Assembly (NCBI GenBank): GCA_031258055.1
Contig: JAIRNM010000301.1
Coordinates: 1-17,667, forward strand
DNA: 17,667 bases
Source: Bifidobacteriaceae bacterium
GTDB taxonomy: Bacteria; Actinomycetota; Actinomycetes; Actinomycetales; WQXJ01
Reading direction: 5' to 3'
Below are positions 1-5,976 of the stretch, one piece after another. A model generated the notes under the pieces. That model did no database searches. It was not told the DNA's origin and saw only the letters and a program-made list of their open reading frames with translations. Positions within the stretch are counted from its first letter, which is position 1; the number at the start of each line of letters is the position of its first letter. A program made the position numbers and the translations under genes.

Positions 1-2
1 GG

Positions 3-32
3 CGTGAACCATCGGACGCGGTGACGCGGTGA
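3..32 (+). CDS. possible 3' end of an antitoxin gene (partial)
   Basis: Only the last nine codons would lie in the window. This frame reads REPSDAVTR and stops at TGA 30-32, overlapping the GTG start of the PIN toxin gene as GTGA. Such a 4-bp overlap is common between antitoxin and toxin genes. A second frame (codons from position 1, stop at 22-24) is also open to the window edge and could be the real end. The fragment is too short to assign a family, and an upstream antitoxin is inferred mainly from the neighbour. Confidence 0.25.
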   Translation, partial: REPSDAVTR

Positions 33-508
33 GCACCGCGTATATTGATGCGTCATCTTTCCTGCGGGCTCTTCTGACTGACGCGCCAGGGCATGCGACC
101 GCGAAGGCGATTCTTGAGGATCCAACCATCAGGCTGGTGAGTTCCCAGCTTCTCGCGGTCGAAGCTGACCGAGCGGCGGTGCGGCTCACGAATGAGGACC
201 CAGCCAAGGCCGGCTTCATCCAGGACGTGGCGAGAGGGCTGGCTCGGATTCACTTGGCTGCCATTAGCAGTGCGGTCGTGGCGGGCACCCGCGCCATCCC
301 CCAGACCATCAAGTCGCTTGACGCCATCCATGTGGCCACTGCCAACCTCGTGGCAGAGGCCATCGACTACGTCATTACGGATGACAAGACCATGGCGAGA
401 GTGCTGAAGGCGAGCGGCGCCGCCGTGCGAGGCACCCTAGACGCCACACCGCCCGCCGGGGAGCAGAGTTTGGGCCTTTCATGTCAGCCTGACAGCGCGA
501 CTGGATAA
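29..508 (+). CDS. vapC: VapC-like PIN-domain ribonuclease (toxin)
   Basis: The 159-residue product has the PIN-domain layout of VapC toxins, which are metal-dependent RNases that cut tRNA, rRNA or mRNA and are held inactive by a cognate antitoxin. The acidic active-site residues are visible: Asp7 in YIDASSF, Glu45 in LLAVEADR, Asp98 in SLDAIHVATA and Asp118 in VITDDKTMA. The last of these is followed by the usual small C-terminal strand region. The start is GTG with no clear Shine-Dalgarno site, which fits translational coupling to an upstream antitoxin. Residues from about 138 onward form a Pro/Ser-rich tail longer than most VapC proteins carry, perhaps from loss of an earlier stop. The parA transcription unit begins just downstream. 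Family assignment is firm; RNA target and toxicity are unknown. Confidence 0.8.
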   Translation: MSTAYIDASSFLRALLTDAPGHATAKAILEDPTIRLVSSQLLAVEADRAAVRLTNEDPAKAGFIQDVARGLARIHLAAISSAVVAGTRAIPQTIKSLDAIHVATANLVAEAIDYVITDDKTMARVLKASGAAVRGTLDATPPAGEQSLGLSCQPDSATG

Positions 509-543
509 AGCGTGTTGACGGCGCCGAAGTGGAGGTTGGCGGA

Positions 544-549
544 TACGAT
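544..549 (+). promoter_or_regulatory. -10 box (TACGAT) for leaderless parA transcript
   Basis: TACGAT fits the actinobacterial TANNNT -10 consensus. It lies exactly 6 bases before the GTG at 556, so transcription would begin at or next to that start codon. The same spacing recurs at 8180-8192. A TTGACG at 515-520 is 23 bp away, too far for a standard -35. There is no good Shine-Dalgarno site before GTG 556. Confidence 0.45.
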
Positions 550-555
550 GGGCGG

Positions 556-1392
556 GTGACCAAGCCTGCTGACAGCCTCAAGGACTTTCCTGAGCCGGCG
601 GCCTTGCAGGGCCACGGCCCGGCCCGCGTGATAGCGCTCTGCAACCAGAAGGGCGGCGTCGGTAAGACAACCACCGCGATCAACCTGGGCGCAGCTCTGG
701 CTGAGTATGGCCGCAAAGTGCTGATCGTGGACTTCGACCCGCAGGGCGCGGCTTCTGTGGCCTTAGGCGCGACCGCTAAAGACGACCAGCCAACGGTGTA
801 TGACGCCTTGATGAGTTCGTCTGTCCAGCTAGCGGACATCATTGTGCCAACCACGTTGGCGGGGTTGGACGTGGCCCCTGCCAACATTGACCTAAGCGCC
901 GCCGAAGTCCAACTAGTGGGCGAGGTCGCCCGCGAGACGACGCTAGCCAGGATGCTGCGCCCGGCTCTCGACAGCTACGACGCTATCTTGATCGACTGCC
1001 AGCCGTCGTTGGGTCTGTTGACAGTCAACGCGCTGACCGCTTCGCATGGGGTGATCATCCCGCTGGAGACCGAGTATTTCGCCTTGCGCGGCGTTGCCCT
1101 GCTGGTCGAAACGATCGCCAAGGTAGCGGACCGGCTCAACCCGCGCCTGCAGATCGACGGCATTTTGGCGACTATGGTCGACACCCGCACCTTGCATTCG
1201 CGCGAGGTCTTGGCCCGCGTCAAAGAGGCGTTCGGCGCACAGGTGTTCGACACAGTGATTGCCCGGACCGTCAAGTTCCCGGACTCCTCGGTCGCAGCCG
1301 AGCCGATCCTCGCCTTCGCACCCGACCACCCCGGCGCCCAGTCATACCGCCGCCTCGCTCGCGAGTTGATTGCCCGGGGCGATGCCGCCTAG
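556..1392 (+). CDS. parA: ParA/Soj-family chromosome-partitioning ATPase
   Basis: This is a deviant-Walker ParA ATPase (about 278 residues) that dimerises on DNA with ATP and acts in partition or chromosome organisation. From this start, visible motifs are the deviant Walker A NQKGGVGKTT near residues 30-39, Walker A' VDFDPQG near 59-65 and Walker B ILIDCQPSLG near 144-153. The N-terminal segment DFPEPAALQGHGPARVIA resembles actinobacterial paralogues located beside scpA and scpB. An in-frame GTG at 529 would add nine residues (MEVGGYDGR). I prefer 556 because a TACGAT -10 box sits 6 bases upstream, as expected for a leaderless message. No parB is adjacent, as usual for the scpAB-linked ParA, so it may not be the origin-proximal segregation ATPase. 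The stop overlaps the start of scpA. Confidence 0.9.
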   Translation: MTKPADSLKDFPEPAALQGHGPARVIALCNQKGGVGKTTTAINLGAALAEYGRKVLIVDFDPQGAASVALGATAKDDQPTVYDALMSSSVQLADIIVPTTLAGLDVAPANIDLSAAEVQLVGEVARETTLARMLRPALDSYDAILIDCQPSLGLLTVNALTASHGVIIPLETEYFALRGVALLVETIAKVADRLNPRLQIDGILATMVDTRTLHSREVLARVKEAFGAQVFDTVIARTVKFPDSSVAAEPILAFAPDHPGAQSYRRLARELIARGDAA

Positions 1393-2320
1393 TTCGGGGG
1401 ACTTAGGCGATGTCCCGGTGGCCGCCCGCTCGACCGCTTCGCTTGGCGTTGGCGCCGATTCGGCGGCCAGTTCGGCCATCGGTTCAGCCGTCGGCCCGGT
1501 GGGGGAGCCAAGCGGTGGCTCGGGTGGCGGGCTAAGCGGTGATTTCGCTGTCCGTTTGGACAATTTCGAAGGCCCCTTCGACCTGTTGGTCTCGCTTATC
1601 GCGAAGCATCGGCTGGACATCACCGAAGTGGCGTTAGCGCAGGTCACCGACGAGTTCATGACCTACATTGAGGCTCTTCAAAGCTCCCAGGCGAACTGGC
1701 CGCTGTCGCAGGCGTCGGAGTTTCTGGTGGTGGCGGCAACGTTACTGGACCTTAAAGCGGCCTCCTTGTTACCAGGCGGTCTGGCTGATAGCGAGGACCT
1801 CGAATTGTTAGAGGCGCGCGACTTGCTGTTCGCCCGCCTGCTGGAATACAGGGCCTTCAAGGAGGTCTCAGCCGGCTTGGCCCGCCGCTTCGCGGAGCAG
1901 TCGCGCTACGTGCCGCGCCTGGCTTCATTGGAGCCCCAGTTCGCCAGCCTATTGCCAGACCTAATCTGGTCGGTCGGTCCAGCCCAGTTGGCGGCCGTGG
2001 CGGCGGCGGTGCTGCTGAGGCCGCCGCGGCCGGTCGAGGTCCCGGTGGAGCATTTGCATTCCCCGGCAGTGTCCGTAGCGGAACAGGCCCGGCTCATCTC
2101 TGAGCACCTAGCGGCGGCAGGCAGGGCCACCTTCCGGTCCTTGGTGGCGGGGGATGAAGGGTCGCTTGGCGTCATAGTGGCCCGGTTCTTGGCCCTCCTT
2201 GACATGTTCCGGGCTGGCCAGGTGACGTTCGAACAACCCGAGGCCCTGGGCGAGCTAACCATCGCCTGGACAGGCAGCGCTGGGGAAGCGGAACTGGAGA
2301 TTTCGGAGGAATTCGCATGA
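1382..2320 (+). CDS. scpA: segregation and condensation protein A (kleisin)
   Basis: ScpA is the kleisin that bridges the two heads of the SMC dimer and binds ScpB in the bacterial condensin. The conserved N-terminal signature DNFEGPFDLLVSLIAKHRLD is present around residues 60-79, followed by the helical ITEVALAQVTDEFMTYI segment. A hydrophobic ATLLDLKAASLLP motif and a C-terminal winged-helix region (VARFLALLDMFRAGQVTFEQ) follow, as expected. The ATG at 1382 overlaps parA by 11 bp. An in-frame TTG at 1370 is less likely. About 53 residues rich in Ala, Ser and Gly precede the conserved domain, more than in typical ScpA, and a GTG at 1499 could be a shorter start. Its stop shares ATGA with scpB, so the two subunits are translationally coupled. 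Confidence 0.92.
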   Translation: MPPSSGDLGDVPVAARSTASLGVGADSAASSAIGSAVGPVGEPSGGSGGGLSGDFAVRLDNFEGPFDLLVSLIAKHRLDITEVALAQVTDEFMTYIEALQSSQANWPLSQASEFLVVAATLLDLKAASLLPGGLADSEDLELLEARDLLFARLLEYRAFKEVSAGLARRFAEQSRYVPRLASLEPQFASLLPDLIWSVGPAQLAAVAAAVLLRPPRPVEVPVEHLHSPAVSVAEQARLISEHLAAAGRATFRSLVAGDEGSLGVIVARFLALLDMFRAGQVTFEQPEALGELTIAWTGSAGEAELEISEEFA

Positions 2321-2955
2321 CTGCCGGCTTTGACGACGGCGTGGACACCAACGGGAGCGAACCTGAGTTGTCGAATCGGGAACCAGCTCAGTTTAGGGGA
2401 GACGAAAGAGCCGCCCTGGAGGCAGTTCTAATGGTGGTGGAAGCGCCCGCTTCAACCACCGACCTGGCCATAGCTGTGGGCTTACCGGTCGACCAGACAC
2501 GCCAACTGCTGGAAGGGTTGGCGGCCGAATACCGCGGCGCCGCCGACGGCATCCGGCGCGGTTTTGAACTCAGGGAAGTCGGCGCCGGTTGGCGGATCTA
2601 CTCGCATCCCGACTACGCGCCGGTAGTCGAGCGTTTCGTGCGCGACGGCGCCACCGCCAAACTCACCCAAGCCGCCCTGGAGACTTTGGCGATCGTCGCA
2701 TACAAGGGGCCGATCTCAAGAGGGCGCGTCTCAGCCGTGCGCGGTGTCAACGTGGACTCAGTCATGCGGACGCTGACCAGTCGCGGCTTGGTAGAGGAGG
2801 TCGGCTTGGAAGAAGGGACCGGGGCGGTGCTGTACGCGCCGTCCGATCTATTCCTGGAGCGGATGGGCATCTCCTCGTTGGATGAACTGGAACCGCTCAC
2901 CCCGCACCTGCCGACCGGTCAAGCCCTCGAAGAAATCAAAGATCAAGTCGGCTAG
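2317..2955 (+). CDS. scpB: segregation and condensation protein B
   Basis: ScpB is the winged-helix partner that dimerises and embraces the ScpA linker in the SMC-ScpAB complex. The product has 212 residues. The first winged-helix region starts near ERAALEAVLMVVEAPASTTD, and the second contains the family hallmark ALETLAIVAYKGPISRG followed by VRGVNVDSVMRTLTSRGLVE. The start ATG overlaps the scpA stop as ATGA and has a GGAGGA Shine-Dalgarno site about 6 bases upstream. An acidic, low-complexity N-terminal stretch of roughly 28 residues precedes the first domain. The gene is followed by a strong hairpin terminator, so the parA-scpA-scpB unit probably ends here. Confidence 0.93.
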   Translation: MTAGFDDGVDTNGSEPELSNREPAQFRGDERAALEAVLMVVEAPASTTDLAIAVGLPVDQTRQLLEGLAAEYRGAADGIRRGFELREVGAGWRIYSHPDYAPVVERFVRDGATAKLTQAALETLAIVAYKGPISRGRVSAVRGVNVDSVMRTLTSRGLVEEVGLEEGTGAVLYAPSDLFLERMGISSLDELEPLTPHLPTGQALEEIKDQVG

Positions 2956-3051
2956 ATCACTTACGGGGACACCGCTGCTTTGACGAATGAGCCGAGTCTT
3001 GGCTCCTCAGGTTTCGCTGCGCAAAGATCCAAGGCCGCGGTCTTGCCGCGC

Positions 3052-3078
3052 AAACGTCCGTCCTCCGACGGACAGTTT
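3052..3078 (+). terminator. intrinsic terminator after scpB
   Basis: A perfect 7-bp stem (GTCCGTC 3056-3062 with GACGGAC 3067-3073) closes a CTCC loop. It extends to 11 bp by pairing AAAC 3052-3055 with GTTT 3075-3078 around a single bulged A at 3074. The T-rich end gives a short U tract. A smaller hairpin (CGCGG 3036-3040 with CCGCG 3046-3050) lies just upstream. Position and shape fit transcription stopping between scpB and rluB. Confidence 0.7.
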
Positions 3079-3129
3079 GTGGGATGAGGCCGAAGAGGGG
3101 AGATTTCGTCGGGCTGCCTGGGCGTGGGC

Positions 3130-3135
3130 TAGCCT
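3130..3135 (+). promoter_or_regulatory. -10 box (TAGCCT) for the rluB operon
   Basis: TAGCCT matches the TANNNT -10 class and is identical to the hexamer proposed for the symporter gene at 8756. It follows the scpB terminator and would start RNA near 3142, giving an 86-nt leader before rluB. No convincing -35 is visible; TTCGTC at 3105-3110 is 19 bases upstream, which is marginal. Confidence 0.45.
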
Positions 3136-3141
3136 GTTAAC

Positions 3142-3227
3142 TCAGGCACGGGGCCGGTTGGCTCCGCACACCAGCCGCGAATTACTTCCGGGAGACCGCT
3201 CCCGGCCCAACCAGGAGCAGTTCAACT
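3142..3227 (+). promoter_or_regulatory. structured 5' leader of rluB with anti-Shine-Dalgarno loop
   Basis: Two hairpins precede the rluB ribosome binding site (AGGAG 3213-3217). Hairpin 1 pairs CGGTTGG 3155-3161 with CCAGCCG 3171-3177 (one G-U pair) around a 9-base loop. Hairpin 2 pairs CCGGGAG 3188-3194 with CTCCCGG 3199-3205 perfectly. The loop of hairpin 1 begins CTCC (3162-3165), complementary to GGAG of the Shine-Dalgarno site (3214-3217), so a loop-SD pseudoknot is possible. Alternative pairings also exist: GGTTGG 3156-3161 with CCAACC 3207-3212, and GGGCCGG 3151-3157 with CCGGCCC 3202-3208. These features suggest translational control, but I cannot match it to a named RNA family. Confidence 0.5.
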
Positions 3228-4022
3228 ATGAATCCAGCGCGCCCGCGCCGCCCGGCGCGAGGGGACCACAAACCGCAGCAATCGGTTCCCTATGATCCGG
3301 ACGGGATTCGGCTTCAGAAAATCATGGCCGATTCCGGAATCGCCTCACGTCGCGGCGCCGAGGCGATGATCCAAGCCGGCCGAGTCAAGGTGGACGGCAT
3401 CCGGGTGAGAGAACTGGGCGTGAGAGTGGACCCGGCTCGGCACCGCATCGAAGTGGACGGCCTGCCGATCGAAACCGACCCAGGCAAGATCACCCTGGCG
3501 CTGAACAAACCGGCTGGAGTGGTCTCAACGATGGACGACCCGCAGGACCGACCGACCCTCGCCTCGCTGGTCGAAGCCAGGCCGGAGCGGCTTTTTCATG
3601 TCGGCAGACTGGACCAGGCGTCGGAGGGGTTGATCCTCCTGACGAATGATGGAGCCCTCGCTAATGCGCTTACCCATCCCGCGCACGAGGTCCCCAAGAC
3701 CTATCTCGCGACGGTCGAGGGCCGGGTCGCCAAGGGCGTGGGCAAGCGCTTGCGGGAGGGAATCGAACTGGAAGACGGCCTGGCTAGGGTCGATTCGTTC
3801 CGCCTGGTCGACTCAGTGCCGGGACTGACCCAGGTCGAACTGGTGCTCCACTCCGGCCGCAACCGGGTTGTTCGGCGACTGCTGGCCGCGGTTGGTTATC
3901 CGGTCGTCGGTTTAGTGCGAACCAAAGTTGGCCCCATCGCCCTAGGCGACCTCAGACCTGGGCGTTGGCGCATCCTCACCGGTCCGGAACTGGCTTCTCT
4001 AAAACAGACGGCAGGCTTATGA
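3228..4022 (+). CDS. rluB: 23S rRNA pseudouridine synthase, RluB/RsuA family
   Basis: The 264-residue protein belongs to the RsuA/RluB/E/F family, which isomerises a uridine in rRNA to pseudouridine. In RluB the target is a 23S rRNA position near the peptidyl-transferase centre. An S4 RNA-binding domain spans about residues 26-75 (IRLQKIMADSGIASRRGAEA). The catalytic domain follows with LNKPAGVVST and the active-site motif GRLDQASEGLILLTNDG, where Asp129 is the expected nucleophile; Ser replaces the usual Thr after Gln-Ala. The KTYLATVEG and HSGRNRVVRRLLAAVGYPV motifs are also present. A short basic N-terminal tail precedes S4. The ATG at 3228 has AGGAG 10 bases upstream, inside a structured leader. 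The gene opens a coupled operon: its stop overlaps the tyrA start as ATGA. Confidence 0.92.
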   Translation: MNPARPRRPARGDHKPQQSVPYDPDGIRLQKIMADSGIASRRGAEAMIQAGRVKVDGIRVRELGVRVDPARHRIEVDGLPIETDPGKITLALNKPAGVVSTMDDPQDRPTLASLVEARPERLFHVGRLDQASEGLILLTNDGALANALTHPAHEVPKTYLATVEGRVAKGVGKRLREGIELEDGLARVDSFRLVDSVPGLTQVELVLHSGRNRVVRRLLAAVGYPVVGLVRTKVGPIALGDLRPGRWRILTGPELASLKQTAGL

Positions 4023-5317
4023 CCAGCGCCGATGCCGTCCAATTCGGGCCACCTGAAGCGTTCGGCCCCGATCTGTCCGCCCCCGATCTGTCCACGGTAG
4101 ACCCGCTAGCGCCGAGCCGGGACGAACCGCCGCCACGCCCCGGTCCAGCCCGCCCCGGTCCAGCCGGACTTAATCTGTCCACTCTGGCCCCGCTAGCGCC
4201 TGGCCGAGACGAGCCACAACCCGGCACCGCCCGTGGGGGCATGGTCCACATCGTTGGCAGCGGGCTGATGGGAGCCTCGGTCGGACTGGGGCTGGTCGGT
4301 AGAGGCGGCATCGTCACCCTGGAGGACCCTTCGCCAGCGGCACGGGCGGTGGCGGTCCAAATCGGGGCGGGGCGCGAGCGGCGCCCTAAGGACGGTGAAC
4401 CCGACCTGGTGGTAGTGGCGGCGCCGCCCGATGTGACCGCTCAGGTTGTCGCTGAACAATTGGGACGGTACCGCCAGGCCATCGTCACGGACCTCGCCTC
4501 AGTCAAAGCCGTGATCCTGGAGGACCTTCGCAAGACCGGGGTCGATCTCAGCCGTTATGTGGGCTCACACCCAATGGCGGGCCGGGAGAAAGCCGGTCCG
4601 GCCGCCGCTACGGCTGACCTGTTTCTGGGCCGCCCCTGGGTTATCGCGGCGACTGGGCGGACCAGCCAGGCTGCCATCGACACGGTCCGGCAAATGGCCA
4701 TCGACCTGGGCGCTCATCCCGCTTACCTGGACGCCAGCGCCCATGACCAGGCCGTGGCGCTGGTTTCGCACGCGCCTCAGTTGCTGTCCTCTTTAACGGC
4801 GAAAGCCCTGATCAACGCCGAGCCGGGCGCCCTTGAGCTGGCTGGCCAGGGTCTACGCGACATGACTCGGATCGCCGCTTCGGACGCGAACCTGTGGGCC
4901 ACAATCCTGGCCGGTAACGGCCCCGCCACTGCGCGGGTGTTGCGGGCCGTGCGGGAAGACTTGGACCGCGCCATCGCCGCCCTTGACCTAGGCACCGACA
5001 ACGCCACCTTGGGCCGGGCTTTACTTGAGCTGACCGGCCTGATCGCGGACGGCAATCGGGGCGTTGAACAGATCCCCGGCAAACATGGCGGCGCTAAACG
5101 CCAGTTCGACAAGGTTGTGGTGATGGTGCCGGATAAGCCGGGCGAATTGGGCCGACTGTTCCAAGAAATGGGGCGGTTAGGAGTCAACTTGGAAGACCTT
5201 CAATTAGAGCACGGCGCTGGTCAGCTAGTCGGCTTGGCCGAAATCTCGGTCCCGCCCGGGGCCGGTGCGGGCCTAGCGCTGGACCTGGAGGAACAGGGTT
5301 GGAGGATTCTGCGATGA
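4019..5317 (+). CDS. tyrA: prephenate dehydrogenase with C-terminal ACT domain
   Basis: TyrA oxidatively decarboxylates prephenate to 4-hydroxyphenylpyruvate, the tyrosine precursor, using NAD(P)+. From ATG 4019 the protein has 432 residues. The Rossmann motif GSGLMG lies at 80-85, followed by the segment TDLASVKA (Ser161) and GSHPMAG with His184. SHAPQLLSS has His251, and RDMTRIAASDANLW precedes the helical domain. An ACT domain from about residue 361 (VVVMVPDKPGELGRLFQEMG) suggests feedback control, probably by tyrosine. ATG 4019 is chosen because it overlaps the rluB stop as ATGA, like three other junctions in this cluster. The first 74 residues are a Pro/Ala/Asp-rich extension encoded by tandem DNA repeats. 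An internal ATG at 4241 (MVHIVGSGLMG) would give a conventional-length enzyme. The extension is the main oddity. Confidence 0.9.
   Translation: MTSADAVQFGPPEAFGPDLSAPDLSTVDPLAPSRDEPPPRPGPARPGPAGLNLSTLAPLAPGRDEPQPGTARGGMVHIVGSGLMGASVGLGLVGRGGIVTLEDPSPAARAVAVQIGAGRERRPKDGEPDLVVVAAPPDVTAQVVAEQLGRYRQAIVTDLASVKAVILEDLRKTGVDLSRYVGSHPMAGREKAGPAAATADLFLGRPWVIAATGRTSQAAIDTVRQMAIDLGAHPAYLDASAHDQAVALVSHAPQLLSSLTAKALINAEPGALELAGQGLRDMTRIAASDANLWATILAGNGPATARVLRAVREDLDRAIAALDLGTDNATLGRALLELTGLIADGNRGVEQIPGKHGGAKRQFDKVVVMVPDKPGELGRLFQEMGRLGVNLEDLQLEHGAGQLVGLAEISVPPGAGAGLALDLEEQGWRILR
4066..4095 (+). repeat. 15-bp tandem repeat, two copies, in 5' tyrA
   Basis: CCCCGATCTGTCCGC (4066-4080) is followed directly by a copy at 4081-4095 that differs at one base. 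Each unit is five codons, giving PDLSA then PDLST in the N-terminal extension of TyrA, so the repeat keeps the frame. Confidence 0.85.
4086..4217 (+). repeat. diverged ~45-bp direct repeat in 5' tyrA
   Basis: The stretches beginning at 4086 and 4173 both start ATCTGTCCAC and share CCCGCTAGCGCC further on. They encode LSTVDPLAPSRDEP and LSTLAPLAPGRDEP. The offset is 87 bp, exactly 29 codons. This looks like an older in-frame duplication enclosing the CGCCCCGGTCCAGCC repeat. Confidence 0.75.
4136..4165 (+). repeat. perfect 15-bp tandem repeat, two copies, in 5' tyrA
   Basis: CGCCCCGGTCCAGCC occurs at 4136-4150 and again, identically, at 4151-4165. It encodes the RPGPA-RPGPA part of the TyrA N-terminal extension. 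Exact identity suggests recent slippage. Confidence 0.9.
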
Positions 5318-5976
5318 CAGTCATAGCGATTGACGGGCCGTCCGGTTCCGGCAAATCGACGGTGGCAAAGGCCCTGGCCACACGCCTCGGGCTGGCCTAT
5401 CTCGACACCGGGGCGATGTACCGGGCCGCCGCTGTCTACGCGGAAAGGGCCGGGCTTTTGGACAGCCCCGAGGCGCTGCCCGCCTTGGTCGAAGCAATGC
5501 CGTTGACGATTGGCCTTGATCCGGCCCAGCCGTCCGTCCAACTGGACGGCGAGGACATCAGCGAGTTGATCCGATCCGGCCCGGTCAGCGCCTTCGTCTC
5601 GCGGTTGTCCACTGTGCTGCCGGTTCGCGCGGTGTTGGTCGCCCGCCAGCGCGCCTTGGTGGCCGCCCACCGCCGACCTGGGAGTGTGGTGGAGGGCCGC
5701 GACATTACTACCGTCGTAGCGCCCGATGCCGACGTCCGCGTCCTCATCACCGCTTCCGAAGCCGCCCGCTTGCGCCGCCGCGCCCTGGACCGCCACGGCC
5801 AGGCGGACGGGGCCGCTATCGCCGCCACCCGCGATGAGGTGGTCCGGCGCGACCGGGACGATTCAGCCGTCGCCCAATTCATGGAAGCGCCTGAGGGCGT
5901 GACCCTGATCGATTCGTCCGAGTTGAGCATCGACCAGACTGTCCAGGCGGTCCTGAAGCTAACGGAGAAACCATGA
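5314..5976 (+). CDS. cmk: cytidylate (CMP/dCMP) kinase
   Basis: Cmk transfers phosphate from ATP to CMP or dCMP in the cytosol, feeding CDP into RNA, DNA and phospholipid synthesis. The 220-residue length is normal for the family. The P-loop GPSGSGKST is at residues 8-16, followed by YLDTGAMYRAAA, the NMP-binding segment VSAFVSRLSTVLPVRAVLVA and VVEGRDITTVVAPDAD, in which the GRD triplet is intact. ARLRRRALDR forms the lid region. ATG 5314 overlaps the tyrA stop as ATGA and has GGAGG at 5301-5305, so it is preferred over the in-frame TTG at 5299. The gene sits in the usual actinobacterial position before der and is coupled to plsC by another ATGA overlap. Confidence 0.94.
   Translation: MTVIAIDGPSGSGKSTVAKALATRLGLAYLDTGAMYRAAAVYAERAGLLDSPEALPALVEAMPLTIGLDPAQPSVQLDGEDISELIRSGPVSAFVSRLSTVLPVRAVLVARQRALVAAHRRPGSVVEGRDITTVVAPDADVRVLITASEAARLRRRALDRHGQADGAAIAATRDEVVRRDRDDSAVAQFMEAPEGVTLIDSSELSIDQTVQAVLKLTEKP

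Noticed and set aside
515..520. TTGACG as the -35 of parA
   Set aside because: It is a good hexamer, but 23 bp separate it from TACGAT, and no -10 lies at the proper distance.
2987..3295. 102-codon open frame between scpB and rluB
   Set aside because: It runs through the terminator, the -10 box and both leader hairpins and overlaps rluB in another frame. The product has no recognisable domain and no ribosome site.
5221..5796. 191-codon minus-strand frame across tyrA and cmk
   Set aside because: It is antisense to two well-supported genes, with no domain and no start signals.
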